Source of the DNA: Ferrovibrio sp035304305
GTDB lineage: Bacteria; Pseudomonadota; Alphaproteobacteria; Ferrovibrionales; Ferrovibrionaceae
Direction: 5' to 3'
Length of the DNA stretch: 64,000 nt
Assembly: GCF_035304305.1 (NCBI RefSeq)
Contig: NZ_DATGQG010000054.1
Coordinates: forward strand, 137,740 to 201,739
Below the pieces are notes generated by a model. It ran no database searches. It worked only from the letters and a program-made list of their open reading frames with translations, and had not been told where the DNA came from. This document shows positions 31,812 through 40,922 of the stretch, piece by piece. The position numbers and the translations under genes were made by a program. Position 1 is the stretch's first letter; each line of letters opens with the position of its first letter.

Positions 31812-32165
31812 ATGCCAATCACCCGCAATCCGCAGCATAGCGGCGCCATCTCGGGTCCCAGTCTGATTACCCGGAATATCCGTCTTCACAGGGGGCGCAC
31901 CAGCATCCGCCTCGAGCGACTGGAATGGGCAGCGCTGGATGCCATCTGCCGGGCCGAGGGCTTGGACCGCCACGCCTTTGCCAGCCTGGTCGACCGCGAT
32001 CCGGCGCGCAAAGAGAAGACGCTCACCTCAAGGGTGCGCAGCGCCATCCTGACCTATTTCGTCGCGCGGGCGGGCATGAGCATCCCGGGAATGGGCAGCC
32101 GGCTCGTGCGCGAGTTCGTCAGTTCAGGACCAGAAGCAGCAACGCCGGAAGAGACGCGAAGCTGA
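31812..32165 (+). CDS. Ribbon-helix-helix domain protein
   Basis: A 117-residue protein with the RHH_4 fold: an N-terminal strand (ITRNIRLHRGRTSIRLERLEW) and two helices (AALDAICRAEGLDRHAFASL). RHH_4 proteins are small DNA-binding regulators in Alphaproteobacteria, mostly uncharacterised. Upstream lie TTGACT (31775-31780) and TATTAA (31796-31801) with a short 15-bp spacer, so the promoter is uncertain. The last 47 bp overlap the convergent AEC transporter gene. Confidence 0.8.
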   Translation: MPITRNPQHSGAISGPSLITRNIRLHRGRTSIRLERLEWAALDAICRAEGLDRHAFASLVDRDPARKEKTLTSRVRSAILTYFVARAGMSIPGMGSRLVREFVSSGPEAATPEETRS

Positions 32166-33009
32166 TCAGCGTCGAGAGCACGACCAGGCTGGCGATGGCG
32201 GGCGGGTCGCGGTTGTAGCGGGCGGCGAAGACGTAGTTGATCACGGCGGCCGGCATGGCGCACTGGATGATCAGCACCCCGCGCGCCGGCCCCTCCAGTC
32301 CGAGCAGCATGGTCAGGCCGAGGCCGACCGCAACGCCGATCCCGAGCCGCAGCACCGACAGGATGATGCCGTTGCGCACGTCCTGCACCTTCAGCGTCGC
32401 CAGCGAGACACCCAGTGTCAGCAGCATCAGCGGGATGGCGATGCCGCCGGCAACCTGCAGGCTGCGCATCATCCATTGCGGCAGCTGGACGTCGGTCAGA
32501 TTGCCGATGATGCCGGCCAGCACGGCATAGATCATCGGCGAGCGCAGTACGGTGCCCAGCTGGCCGCGGCCGGCCATCAGCGCCTGACCGATGGTGAAAT
32601 TGCCCAGCGACGAAACGGCGAAAAACAGGATACCCAGAGCCAGCCCCTGCTGGCCGAAGGCGAACAGGCAGAGAGACAGCCCGGCATTGCCGGCATTGGG
32701 GAATGTCAGCGAGGAAACAAAGGTGCGCACCGGCATATGCAGGAGCTTCAGCGCAAGCGCGCTGGCCGCCATGAAGACCGCCAGCGCCAGCACGCAGGCC
32801 AGAAGCATGACGAAGATGATGCTGCGCTCGAACTGGGTCGCCAGCAGCGTATGCAGAACCAGACAGGGCGTGCCGATATTGGTCGCCAGCAGGCTGACCG
32901 TCTCGACCTGGAAGGGACGCCCCCGCTTGGCCCAGAGCCAGCCCATGCCGGCCAGCACGAAAAGCGGAGCGATGACGGGAAAAATTTCGGCAAGCGCCGC
33001 CAGCGGCAT
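32119..33009 (-). CDS. AEC family transporter
   Basis: A 296-residue inner-membrane protein of the auxin efflux carrier family with about ten helices in two halves. Seen: FPVIAPLFVLAGMGWLWAKR, FPNAGNAGLSLCLFAFGQQG and MPAAVINYVFAARYNRDP, each typical of AEC. Located 4 bp downstream of aroB, so likely cotranscribed with aroK-aroB. In many relatives the gene after aroB is a CorC-type protein, so this pairing is less common. Cargo unknown. Confidence 0.88.
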   Translation of the reverse strand: MPLAALAEIFPVIAPLFVLAGMGWLWAKRGRPFQVETVSLLATNIGTPCLVLHTLLATQFERSIIFVMLLACVLALAVFMAASALALKLLHMPVRTFVSSLTFPNAGNAGLSLCLFAFGQQGLALGILFFAVSSLGNFTIGQALMAGRGQLGTVLRSPMIYAVLAGIIGNLTDVQLPQWMMRSLQVAGGIAIPLMLLTLGVSLATLKVQDVRNGIILSVLRLGIGVAVGLGLTMLLGLEGPARGVLIIQCAMPAAVINYVFAARYNRDPPAIASLVVLSTLISFASLPALLLLVLN

Positions 33010-33013
33010 ATGC

Positions 33014-34138
33014 TCAGGCCGCCCTGCGGTCCAGCTGTTCGCTCAGCAGCCCCTGCACGGCCTCAACCGGCACGTCGTCGCGCTGCACGGCGCGGCCGAT
33101 CGCTTCGGCAAGTATGAAGACCAGCTTGCCGTCACGGACCTTCTTGTCCTGCCTCATATGATCGAGCAGGCGCTCGGCGGAAAAGGCCTGCGCCCCGTCC
33201 ACATCGGCGAGGCGTGCCGGCAGGCCGGTTTCGGCGAGATGCCGCTCGACGCGCGGCGCCAGATCTGCGTCGCAAAGCCCCAGCGTACCTGAAAGGCGGA
33301 AGGCCAGAGCCATGCCGACCGCAACCCCCTCGCCATGCAGCAGGCGCTGGGAATAGCCGGTTTCGGCTTCCAGCGCGTGGCCGAATGTATGGCCGAGATT
33401 GAGCAGCGCGCGCTCGCCCTCCTCGCGTTCGTCGGCGGCAACGATGCGCGCCTTGTGCGCACAGCACCGCGCCACCGCCTCGGCCAGCAATGCGGCATCG
33501 CCGCTCAGCAGCTTCGTGCCGTTGGCTTCCAGCCAGGCATAGAACTCGGCATCGCCCAGCAGGCCGTATTTCACCACTTCGGCATAGCCGGCACGCAGTT
33601 CACGCGGCGGCAGCGTCCGCAGCAGGTCGACATCGGCCAGCACCAGGCGCGGCTGGTGAAAGGCGCCGATCAGGTTCTTGCCCTGCCGCGAATTGATTGC
33701 CGTCTTGCCGCCGACCGAGGAATCGACCTGCGCCAGCAGCGAGGTCGGCACCTGAATGAAATCCATGCCGCGGCGCAGGACGGAGGCCGCGAACCCGACC
33801 AGGTCGCCGATCACGCCGCCGCCGAGCGCGATCAGATGATCGCGGCGCTCGACCTTCAGCGCCAGCAGCGCCTCGCAGAGGTGCTCGAAACCGGCATAGG
33901 ATTTCTGCGCCTCGCCGGGCGGCAGAATGATTGCTTCGCTGCCGATACCCTGCTGCGCCAGCGCGCGCTTCAGCGGCTCGAGATGCCGGGCGGCGACATT
34001 CTCGTCGGTAACAATCACGGCGAAAGATCGTCGCAGCAGCGGCGCGATATGTTCGCCGGCACGATCCAGCAGGCCGCCGCCGACCAGAATGTCATAGGCG
34101 CGCTCGCCCAGCGCCACGCGAACCCGATGCTGCGTCAT
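33014..34138 (-). CDS. aroB: 3-dehydroquinate synthase
   Basis: A 374-residue NAD-dependent lyase of the shikimate pathway converting DAHP to 3-dehydroquinate. Seen: DHLIALGGGVIGDLVGFAAS (NAD and substrate binding), QVPTSLLAQVDSSVGGKTAI, and NLGHTFGHALEAETGY with zinc ligands. Its ATG overlaps the aroK stop as ATGA, so translation is coupled. Confidence 0.97.
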   Translation of the reverse strand: MTQHRVRVALGERAYDILVGGGLLDRAGEHIAPLLRRSFAVIVTDENVAARHLEPLKRALAQQGIGSEAIILPPGEAQKSYAGFEHLCEALLALKVERRDHLIALGGGVIGDLVGFAASVLRRGMDFIQVPTSLLAQVDSSVGGKTAINSRQGKNLIGAFHQPRLVLADVDLLRTLPPRELRAGYAEVVKYGLLGDAEFYAWLEANGTKLLSGDAALLAEAVARCCAHKARIVAADEREEGERALLNLGHTFGHALEAETGYSQRLLHGEGVAVGMALAFRLSGTLGLCDADLAPRVERHLAETGLPARLADVDGAQAFSAERLLDHMRQDKKVRDGKLVFILAEAIGRAVQRDDVPVEAVQGLLSEQLDRRAA

Positions 34139-34773
34139 GACTGATGCCCCGCCTTCTCCGCCAGCGCGCGGTATGTCTCAGGCAGGTGCCGCAGGATCTC
34201 GTCCACCACCTCTTCATGCGGCACGTCGCTGGAAATCACCGTGATGTCCGCCTCGGCATAGACCGGATAGCGTTCCTCCATCAGGCGCGCCAGCGTGCCG
34301 CGGATATCGCCATTCTGCAGCAGCGGCCGGTGCCCGCGCCGGGCGCAGCGGCGCACCAGCACGTCGAGATCAGCCTTGAGCCAGATCGAGATGCCGCTGG
34401 CCGCGATCCGGCGCCGCGTCTCCGGATTCATGTAGGCGCCGCCGCCGGTCGCCAGCACGATGCGCTTCTGGCCAAGCAGCCGGGCGATCACCTTGCGCTC
34501 GCCATCGCGGAAGGCAGCCTCGCCATGCTCGGCGAAAATTTCCGGGATCGTCGCACCGGCAGCCTTCTCGATCTCGGTATCGGCATCGACGAAATCGAAT
34601 CCGATCGCCTGGGCCAGCCGGCGGCCCACGGAACTCTTCCCGGCCCCCATCAGTCCGACCAGCACGAGACTGCGCGGTGCGTCCTGTTCCGAGACCTCGC
34701 CGCTGTCGCCCCGTCCGGGCCCTGCTGCATGCTGCTCACCGGCGGAATCCGGCGTCATGGCAATGATACTCAC
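34135..34773 (-). CDS. aroK: Shikimate kinase
   Basis: A 212-residue P-loop kinase phosphorylating shikimate. Seen: Walker A LVGLMGAGKSSVGRRLA (about residues 38-54), DADTEIEKAAG with the shikimate-binding Asp, FRDGERKVI, and the VLATGGGAYM motif. The N terminus carries about 35 extra residues, common in Alphaproteobacteria. ATG at 34773, with another at 34758. First gene of aroK-aroB-AEC. Confidence 0.96.
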   Translation of the reverse strand: MSIIAMTPDSAGEQHAAGPGRGDSGEVSEQDAPRSLVLVGLMGAGKSSVGRRLAQAIGFDFVDADTEIEKAAGATIPEIFAEHGEAAFRDGERKVIARLLGQKRIVLATGGGAYMNPETRRRIAASGISIWLKADLDVLVRRCARRGHRPLLQNGDIRGTLARLMEERYPVYAEADITVISSDVPHEEVVDEILRHLPETYRALAEKAGHQS

Positions 34774-34799
34774 ATCGTCTCCGTTACCGGGCTAGCACA

Positions 34800-34828
34800 T
34801 TGCCTGCGCCGCGCCGCGCCGATAGAAT
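34800..34828 (+). promoter_or_regulatory. Candidate promoter for the 34.9-37.8 kb operon
   Basis: TTGCCT (34800-34805), 17-bp spacer, TAGAAT (34823-34828). It would drive the small membrane protein, the secreted helical protein and xerD. Confidence 0.5.
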
Positions 34829-34914
34829 GCCGGCAGAATAAAGCAATCGCGTCACATTTCCAGCGCGGTCCCGGCCCGATGGCCGGCTGCGCCCCGATTA
34901 CGGAGCCGCGCCGC

Positions 34915-35055
34915 ATGGCCCGCATGTCAGTCTTCTTCATTGCCCTGCTCGTGCTGCTGATCGGCGGCGGCGCCGCCTTTCTTGCCACCTGGGACATTCC
35001 TGCCCCTCGCGCCAAGGTCGAAAAGGTGATCCCGGCCGACCGACTGGGCAAATAG
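34915..35055 (+). CDS. Small membrane-anchored protein, unknown function
   Basis: A 46-residue protein with one N-terminal helix (FFIALLVLLIGGGAAFLATW) and a short tail with PAPRAKVEKVIPADRL. The ATG at 34915 is the only sensible start. Small proteins like this recur beside the secreted helical protein and xerD in related Alphaproteobacteria, as far as I recall. The next gene starts 3 bp later, so the two are coupled. Confidence 0.7.
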   Translation: MARMSVFFIALLVLLIGGGAAFLATWDIPAPRAKVEKVIPADRLGK

Positions 35056-35058
35056 CCG

Positions 35059-36900
35059 ATGCGGCCAGTCATGCTGCAGGCCAGGCGCTGGGGCCTAGCC
35101 GCTCTTCTGGCCGCTGCCGCCTGCGCCGAAGCCACGGCCCAGCCGATCCGGCTGATCCCGTCGGATGGCGGCGAATCGCCCGCACAGACCGCACCGCAGA
35201 ACGAGGCGGCTCCGCAGCTCCCGTCCGTGCCGCAGGGCAATGTGCCGCCTGTGGGCGTGACGCCCGCAGTCCCGCCGGCGAATACGTCCACCCCGCCCGG
35301 CGATACCGCCGCGGCCATGCCGAACGGTTTCGTGATCCAGCCGTTGACGGCGCCTGATCCGTCCTCGGCCGGCCTGCTGGACGATGGCAATGGCGGCCTC
35401 GGCGCCGATATGTGGCAGGGCTCGACCCGCCGCCAGGCGGCCCAGGCCCTGAGCGTGCTGCCGGCGCCCGTGCCCTCGCCGGCCCTGCGCGAGTTGCAGC
35501 GGCGGTTGCTGCTGACCATCGCCGAAGTGCCGTCCGGCGAGCCGCAAACGCCGAGTCTGCTCGGTCGGCGCATCGCGCAGCTCTACGAGCTTGGCGATGT
35601 TGACGCCGCCGGACAGCTGGCAGTGCCGAAGCCGCCCCTGCTGAAAGATACCGTGTTTCTCCAGGTACCGGTGGATGCGGCCCTGCTGCAGCAGGATCTC
35701 ATGCGGGCCTGTGAACTGATCCAGCAGGGACTCCGCGAGGACGGCGCGCCTTACTGGCAGAAGGCCATCGTGCTCTGCCGCTATCACGCCAAGGACATCG
35801 CCGGCGGCGATCTGGCGCTCACTCTGTGGCGCGATGGCGGTGGCGACGATGCCGCTTTCAGCGCGCTGGCCGCCGCCCTGCGCGGCGACACCAAAGTGAA
35901 GCTAGACGGACTTGGCGACGCGGTGAGCCCGCTGCATCTGGCGACGCTGCGCGCGGCCGGCCGGCCGGTGCCGAAAAACTGGCTGGAGATCGCCGCGCCG
36001 GCGGTTCTGGCAGAACTCGCCGGATACGAGAAGGCCGACGCCGATACGCGGCTCGCTGCAGCGGAGGCCGCAAGCCGCCTCGGCGCGCTCCCTCCGGCCA
36101 GACTGGCAGAAGCCTATGGCAACGTGGAGATCACCGATGCCCAGCGCAGCGCGCTGCTCGCCGGCAAGGACCATACGCCGCGCGCCGCCGCCGCGCTGTA
36201 CCAGGCCGCCAAGAACGCCACCGAGCCGAAGCAGCGGACCGACCTGCTGCAGCGTGCCTTCGAACTGGGGCAGGCGCGCGACCTGCTGTTCCCCACTGCC
36301 GCCGTTCTGCAGCCACTCGCCGCCGATCTTACTCCCGATGAGAGCACCGCCGCCGCGGCACCGGCAATGATCCGCCTCAACCTTGCTGCCGGCGAGGTCG
36401 GGCTGGCACGGCTCTGGTACAACACACTGCTGACACTGACGCCCGAGCGCGGCGGGATGGTGGCGCAGGCCTGGCCGCTGCTGCTGATCGCCGGCGCCGA
36501 GACTGAGTGGCAGGACAGCCGCTTCGACGCCTGGCTGGCCACCATGGAGAAGATGCCCGCGGCCGAACGCAATGCCCGGGTCACGCTGCTGCTGACCCTG
36601 GCAGAAGGCGCGGGCATCGCGGTGCCGGCGGAACGCTGGGATGCGCTGCTGGCCCCCACTGCCGGCACGGGAACCCGCAGCGGCGCGCCACCCGCCATCT
36701 GGCGCAACCTTGCCCGCGCCGCGCAGGCGCAGGCAAAGGCCGAAACCGTGGCGCTGGCGCTGGCGCTGCTCGGCTCGCACGGCACGGAGATGGCCGATGC
36801 GCAGACTCTGGTCACCGCACTGAACGCCCTGCGCGGCGCCGGGCTCGGCCGCGAGGCGCAGCAGATCGCCCTGGAAGCCGCGCTGCTGCGGAATTTCTGA
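35059..36900 (+). CDS. Exported alpha-helical repeat protein, unknown function
   Basis: A 613-residue protein with a signal peptide (RRWGLAALLAAAACAEATAQ; cleavage likely after AEATAQ near residue 28), a Pro/Ala-rich linker to about residue 120, then a long helical domain with short Ala/Leu-rich helices resembling a solenoid. No catalytic motif seen. It probably sits in the periplasm. It lies between the small membrane protein and xerD in one operon (3-bp and 7-bp gaps). A periplasmic scaffold is a guess. Confidence 0.7.
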   Translation: MRPVMLQARRWGLAALLAAAACAEATAQPIRLIPSDGGESPAQTAPQNEAAPQLPSVPQGNVPPVGVTPAVPPANTSTPPGDTAAAMPNGFVIQPLTAPDPSSAGLLDDGNGGLGADMWQGSTRRQAAQALSVLPAPVPSPALRELQRRLLLTIAEVPSGEPQTPSLLGRRIAQLYELGDVDAAGQLAVPKPPLLKDTVFLQVPVDAALLQQDLMRACELIQQGLREDGAPYWQKAIVLCRYHAKDIAGGDLALTLWRDGGGDDAAFSALAAALRGDTKVKLDGLGDAVSPLHLATLRAAGRPVPKNWLEIAAPAVLAELAGYEKADADTRLAAAEAASRLGALPPARLAEAYGNVEITDAQRSALLAGKDHTPRAAAALYQAAKNATEPKQRTDLLQRAFELGQARDLLFPTAAVLQPLAADLTPDESTAAAAPAMIRLNLAAGEVGLARLWYNTLLTLTPERGGMVAQAWPLLLIAGAETEWQDSRFDAWLATMEKMPAAERNARVTLLLTLAEGAGIAVPAERWDALLAPTAGTGTRSGAPPAIWRNLARAAQAQAKAETVALALALLGSHGTEMADAQTLVTALNALRGAGLGREAQQIALEAALLRNF

Positions 36901-36907
36901 GCGCCCG

Positions 36908-37822
36908 ATGGCGCGGCCCGACCGTCACATCGAAAACTTCCTTGAAATGCTGAGTGCCGAGCGTGGCCTGGCGCAGAATTCCCTGCTGGCCTACCGCACC
37001 GATCTCGCCGATTTTGCCGGCTTCCTCACTGCCGAAGGCGAAAGCGTGGAGCGCATCGGCATCGCCGCGCTGCGGCGCTACGTGCAGGGCCTTGCCGATG
37101 CCGGATTGAAACCGGCGACGGCAGCCCGACGCCTCTCGGCATTGCGGCAGTTCTTCCGCTTTCTCGCCCGGGAGGGATTGCGCAGCGACGATCCCGCCGC
37201 GCTGCTGGACGCCCCCAAACGCGCGCGCGCCCTGCCCAAGCTGCTGAGCGAGGAGGAGGTCGACCGGCTGCTGCAGGCGGCGCGCGAGCTGCGCGAGGAT
37301 CCGGCCGAGGCGGCCAGGCTGACGGCGCTGCTGGAACTGCTCTATGCCACCGGCCTGCGGGTCAGCGAGCTGGTTTCCCTGCGCTGGCCGCCCTTCGGCG
37401 ACGATCCGCGCTTCCTGGTGATCCGGGGCAAGGGCGGCAAGGAACGGCTGGTCCCGTTGAGCGAACCGGCCCGTCAGGCGGTGGAGGCCTATGCCGGCTT
37501 CCGCACCGACTTCCTGCAGCCAAAGCGGACTTCGCCCTGGCTGTTCCCCTCCCGTGGCGAGAGCGGCCATCTGACCCGCCAGCGTTTCGGCCAGCTGCTG
37601 AAAGATCTCGCCATTCAGGCCCGGATTCCGCCGGCGAAAGTCTCGCCCCATGTGCTGCGGCATGCCTTCGCCAGCCATCTGCTGGCACGCGGCGCCGATC
37701 TGCGCGCGGTGCAGAAAATGCTCGGCCATGCCGATATCAGCACCACCCAGATCTATACCCATGTGCTGGAGGCGCGGAAGCAGGCGCTGGTGCGGCAGCA
37801 TCACCCGCTGGCCCGGGCCTGA
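36908..37822 (+). CDS. xerD: Tyrosine recombinase XerD
   Basis: A 304-residue site-specific recombinase resolving chromosome dimers at dif with XerC. Seen: N-terminal core-binding domain (about 1-95), then the catalytic set R151 (ATGLRVSEL), Lys in GKGGKER (174-180), H248 and R251 (HVLRHAFASHLL), H274 (LGHADISTTQIYTHV) and nucleophile Y283. Full length and intact. No integrase-type flanking att sites or phage genes are seen, so this is the housekeeping enzyme. XerC rather than XerD cannot be fully excluded. Confidence 0.9.
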   Translation: MARPDRHIENFLEMLSAERGLAQNSLLAYRTDLADFAGFLTAEGESVERIGIAALRRYVQGLADAGLKPATAARRLSALRQFFRFLAREGLRSDDPAALLDAPKRARALPKLLSEEEVDRLLQAARELREDPAEAARLTALLELLYATGLRVSELVSLRWPPFGDDPRFLVIRGKGGKERLVPLSEPARQAVEAYAGFRTDFLQPKRTSPWLFPSRGESGHLTRQRFGQLLKDLAIQARIPPAKVSPHVLRHAFASHLLARGADLRAVQKMLGHADISTTQIYTHVLEARKQALVRQHHPLARA

Positions 37823-37932
37823 CCCACCGGCCGGACCCGCAATGGCCACAATCCGGGTAATTTTCTGAGTCTTGCCACGTTTATCCGGCGCTGTTAGCAG
37901 ATGCGGCAGACCGATGAAGGGAAAGTGGTGCC

Positions 37933-38913
37933 ATGAGCTTCAAGACGATCACGCCAGCGCCGACCCGGCTCAACCGCTGTGAACTGGCCGTACCGGGCAG
38001 CAGCACCAAGCTGTTCGAAAAGGCCGCGAAATCCGCTGCCGACGTGATCTTCCTCGACCTCGAGGATGCCGTCGCCCCCGACGACAAGCCGCAGGCGCGC
38101 AAGAACATCGTCCAGGCGCTGCATGACATCGACTGGGGCCGCAAGACGATGTCGGTGCGCATCAACGGCCTCGATACCCATTACATGTACCGCGACGTGA
38201 TCGAGGTCGTCGAAGGCGCCGGCGACAAGCTCGACCTCATCATGGTGCCGAAGGTCGGCACCGCCGCCGATATCTACGCCGTCGACATGCTGCTGACCCA
38301 GATCGAGACGGCGAAGGGCCTCAGGAAGCGCATCGGCATCGAGGCCATCATCGAAACCGCGCTGGGCATGCAGAACATCCACGAGATCGCGGCGGCTTCG
38401 CCGCGGCTGGAAAGCCTGCATTTCGGCGTCGCCGACTATTCGGCCTCAACGCGGGCACGCACCACCTCGATCGGCGGACCCAACCCGCTTTACGGCGTGC
38501 TGACCGACAAGGACGGCGATAAGCCCCGCGAGTTCTTCTGGGGCGATATGTGGCATTACGCGATAGCGCGCATGGTGGTGGCCGCGCGTGCCAACGGGCT
38601 GCGGCCGATCGACGGTCCGTTCGGCGACTTCGCCGACGCGGAAGGCTACAAGGCGCAGGCCAACCGGGCCGCGATCCTCGGCTGCGAGGGCAAATGGGCG
38701 ATCCACCCGTCCCAGATCCCGCTGGCCAACGAGGTCTACACGCCGCCGGAATCGGAGGTCGCCAAGGCGCGGCGCATTCTGGATGCGATGAAGCAGGCCC
38801 AGGCCGAGGGCAAGGGAGCCGTCGCGCTGGATGGCAAGCTGATCGACATCGCCTCGATCCGCCAGGCGGAAGGCATCGTCAAGCAGGCCGAGCTGATCGC
38901 CCAGGGCAGCTGA
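37933..38913 (+). CDS. L-malyl-CoA / beta-methylmalyl-CoA lyase
   Basis: A 326-residue HpcH/HpaI aldolase-family protein that splits malyl-CoA into acetyl-CoA and glyoxylate, or acts in the reverse. Seen: RCELAVPGSSTKLFEKAAKS, DVIFLDLEDAVAPDDK with a metal-binding Glu, GIEAIIETALGMQNI, FGVADYSASTRARTT, and KWAIHPSQIPLANEVY. These match Mcl1 of Alphaproteobacteria. It may work with malate synthase and the ureide genes in glyoxylate handling, or in the ethylmalonyl-CoA pathway. A weak promoter TTGCCA-N16-TTAGCA lies at 37872-37899. Confidence 0.9.
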   Translation: MSFKTITPAPTRLNRCELAVPGSSTKLFEKAAKSAADVIFLDLEDAVAPDDKPQARKNIVQALHDIDWGRKTMSVRINGLDTHYMYRDVIEVVEGAGDKLDLIMVPKVGTAADIYAVDMLLTQIETAKGLRKRIGIEAIIETALGMQNIHEIAAASPRLESLHFGVADYSASTRARTTSIGGPNPLYGVLTDKDGDKPREFFWGDMWHYAIARMVVAARANGLRPIDGPFGDFADAEGYKAQANRAAILGCEGKWAIHPSQIPLANEVYTPPESEVAKARRILDAMKQAQAEGKGAVALDGKLIDIASIRQAEGIVKQAELIAQGS

Positions 38914-38926
38914 CAGGTTTCAGGGG

Positions 38927-40894
38927 TTATTCCGCCGCGGAGGCCTTGGCGGGTTCCGGGCGCCCGGATCCGCCGGCATCGGCCGCCTTGTCCTGCCCCC
39001 GGGGCGCATGCTGGAATTCCGGTACCAGTGTCTTCAGCTGCGTCAGCACCGAAGCCGTATCCCGGGATCTGGCCGCCTCCAGCAGGGCATCAAGACTGCG
39101 TTCCAGTTCGGCGTGATCGATGATCCGCGGCGCACCCAGCAGCACGCCTTCCTGCGGCGTCGGCACCAGCGCCTCGTCGCGATGCAGCACTTCCTCGTAG
39201 AGCTTCTCACCCGGCCGCAAACCGGTGAAGACGACCTTGATGTCGCGCTCCGGCTGCATGCCGGCCAGGCGGATCATCTGATAGGCCAGATCGCGGATGC
39301 GAACCGGCTCGCCCATGTCGAGCACAAAAATCTTTCCTGCCGCATCGAGCTCGGCCGTCGGCAGAGCGGCGGCCTGCAGGATGAGCTCCACGGCTTCACG
39401 GGTCGTCATGAAGAAGCGGGTCACTTCCGGATGCGTGACGGTGAGCGGTCCGCCGGCGGCGAGCTGGCGCTGGAACAGCGGAACTACCGAGCCGGATGAC
39501 CCCAGGACGTTGCCGAAGCGCACCGTCACGAAGCGCGTCAGGCCGGAGGAAAGATCAAGACTCTGGCAGATCATCTCCGCCACGCGCTTGCTCGCCCCCA
39601 TCACGTTCGTCGGATTCACCGCCTTGTCGGTGGAGATCAGCACCATGGTGCCGACATCGTGACGCTGGCAGGCTGCAGCCAGCTGCCGCGTGCCGATCAC
39701 ATTGGTCAGCACCCCCTCTTCGATATTGGCTTCGACCAGCGGTACATGCTTGTACGCCGCGGCATGCAGAACGATCTCGGGGCGAAATTCGCGGAAGACC
39801 TGCTCGATCCGTTCGGGCGAGCGAATATCGGCCAGCACCGCGGCCCGCGGGACGCCGGAGAAACGCTCCGCCATCTCCATGTCGATCTGGTACAACGCAT
39901 GTTCGCTCTGCTCGAACAGCACCAGCAGGGCCGGCTTCAGTTCCGCGATCTGGCGGACCAGCTCGGAGCCAATGGTTCCTCCGGCACCGGTCACCAGCAC
40001 ACGGCGGCCGGTGATCAGCTGCACGACTAGCGTACGGTCCAGCACGCGCTGCGACCGTCCGAGCAGATCCTCGACATCGATCGGCCGCGGCTGCTGCGCC
40101 GCCTCGTCCTCCCGGCGGAATTCCGTCATTCGCGGCAGGCGCGAGACGCTGATTGCCAGCGGCGCGGCCAGATCGAGCAGCCGGCGGATGCTGGCGCCGC
40201 CCAGCCGTTCGTCCGCGATCACGATCCGGCGCGGCCGATCCCCTTCATGCATGCCGTTGACGACCGAAGGCAGATCCTCGATTCCGCCCAGGATGCGGAT
40301 GCCGCGCAGATCCCGGCCCTGCCGGCCTTCGCTGTTGTCGATAATCCCCACCACGCGATAGCCGGCCTGACGATTGCGCTCCATCTCGCGGATGAAGGCA
40401 TCGGCAGCGAGGCCGGAGCCGACGAGCAGCACGGGCACGCGGCGATCAGTACCGGAAATGAGTGCGCCGGTCAGGCTGCCTTCCTTCCAGCTGCGATAGA
40501 GCAGCCGGGACCCGGCCAGCAGGGCAACCAGGATGAAGAACTGCAGGATGAGCGCGCTGCGCGGATAGGCTTCCAGACGCGTGACGAAGAACAGCAAGGG
40601 CAGGAAGAGCAGCAGCGACAGAGCGGACGCCCGCAGGATCGCCAGCATGTCGCGCATGGAGGCAAAATGCCAGATCCCGCGGTACAGACCGGAGAAACGG
40701 AAGACTACGGCCGCCACCAGCGTGAAGACCACCATGCCCTCCCACGCCTGCAGGGGGCTCCAGCGCCAATCGGCGAGCCAGTAACGCAGCCACAGCGCGG
40801 CCTGGTAGGACAGCGCCGCCATGACGATGTCATGCAGCGCCACGACCATGACGCGCCGGTTCAGGCGGGGGAAAATAATCTGTCTGAGTCCCAC
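38927..40894 (-). CDS. Membrane NDP-sugar 4,6-dehydratase/epimerase (CapD/FlaA1/PglF-like)
   Basis: A 655-residue polysaccharide biosynthesis protein. N-terminal half: about four membrane helices (to residue 125) and a first nucleotide-binding CoA-like fold; C-terminal half: an extended SDR domain with VLVTGAGGTIGSELVRQIAE, VLHAAAYKHVPLVE and LISTDKAVNPTNVMGASKR. The usual catalytic Tyr of SDRs lies in the TNVMGASK segment as Met, as in FlaA1/PglF-type dehydratases. Likely substrate is UDP-GlcNAc. Starts the surface polysaccharide cluster. Confidence 0.93.
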   Translation of the reverse strand: MGLRQIIFPRLNRRVMVVALHDIVMAALSYQAALWLRYWLADWRWSPLQAWEGMVVFTLVAAVVFRFSGLYRGIWHFASMRDMLAILRASALSLLLFLPLLFFVTRLEAYPRSALILQFFILVALLAGSRLLYRSWKEGSLTGALISGTDRRVPVLLVGSGLAADAFIREMERNRQAGYRVVGIIDNSEGRQGRDLRGIRILGGIEDLPSVVNGMHEGDRPRRIVIADERLGGASIRRLLDLAAPLAISVSRLPRMTEFRREDEAAQQPRPIDVEDLLGRSQRVLDRTLVVQLITGRRVLVTGAGGTIGSELVRQIAELKPALLVLFEQSEHALYQIDMEMAERFSGVPRAAVLADIRSPERIEQVFREFRPEIVLHAAAYKHVPLVEANIEEGVLTNVIGTRQLAAACQRHDVGTMVLISTDKAVNPTNVMGASKRVAEMICQSLDLSSGLTRFVTVRFGNVLGSSGSVVPLFQRQLAAGGPLTVTHPEVTRFFMTTREAVELILQAAALPTAELDAAGKIFVLDMGEPVRIRDLAYQMIRLAGMQPERDIKVVFTGLRPGEKLYEEVLHRDEALVPTPQEGVLLGAPRIIDHAELERSLDALLEAARSRDTASVLTQLKTLVPEFQHAPRGQDKAADAGGSGRPEPAKASAAE

Positions 40895-40922
40895 AGCTTT
40901 CAGTTGCCGTTTTCCAAGGGGG

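Noticed and set aside
36908..37822. xerD as a mobile-element integrase
   Set aside because: Operonic housekeeping context, canonical XerD length, and no att duplication, tRNA or phage genes nearby.
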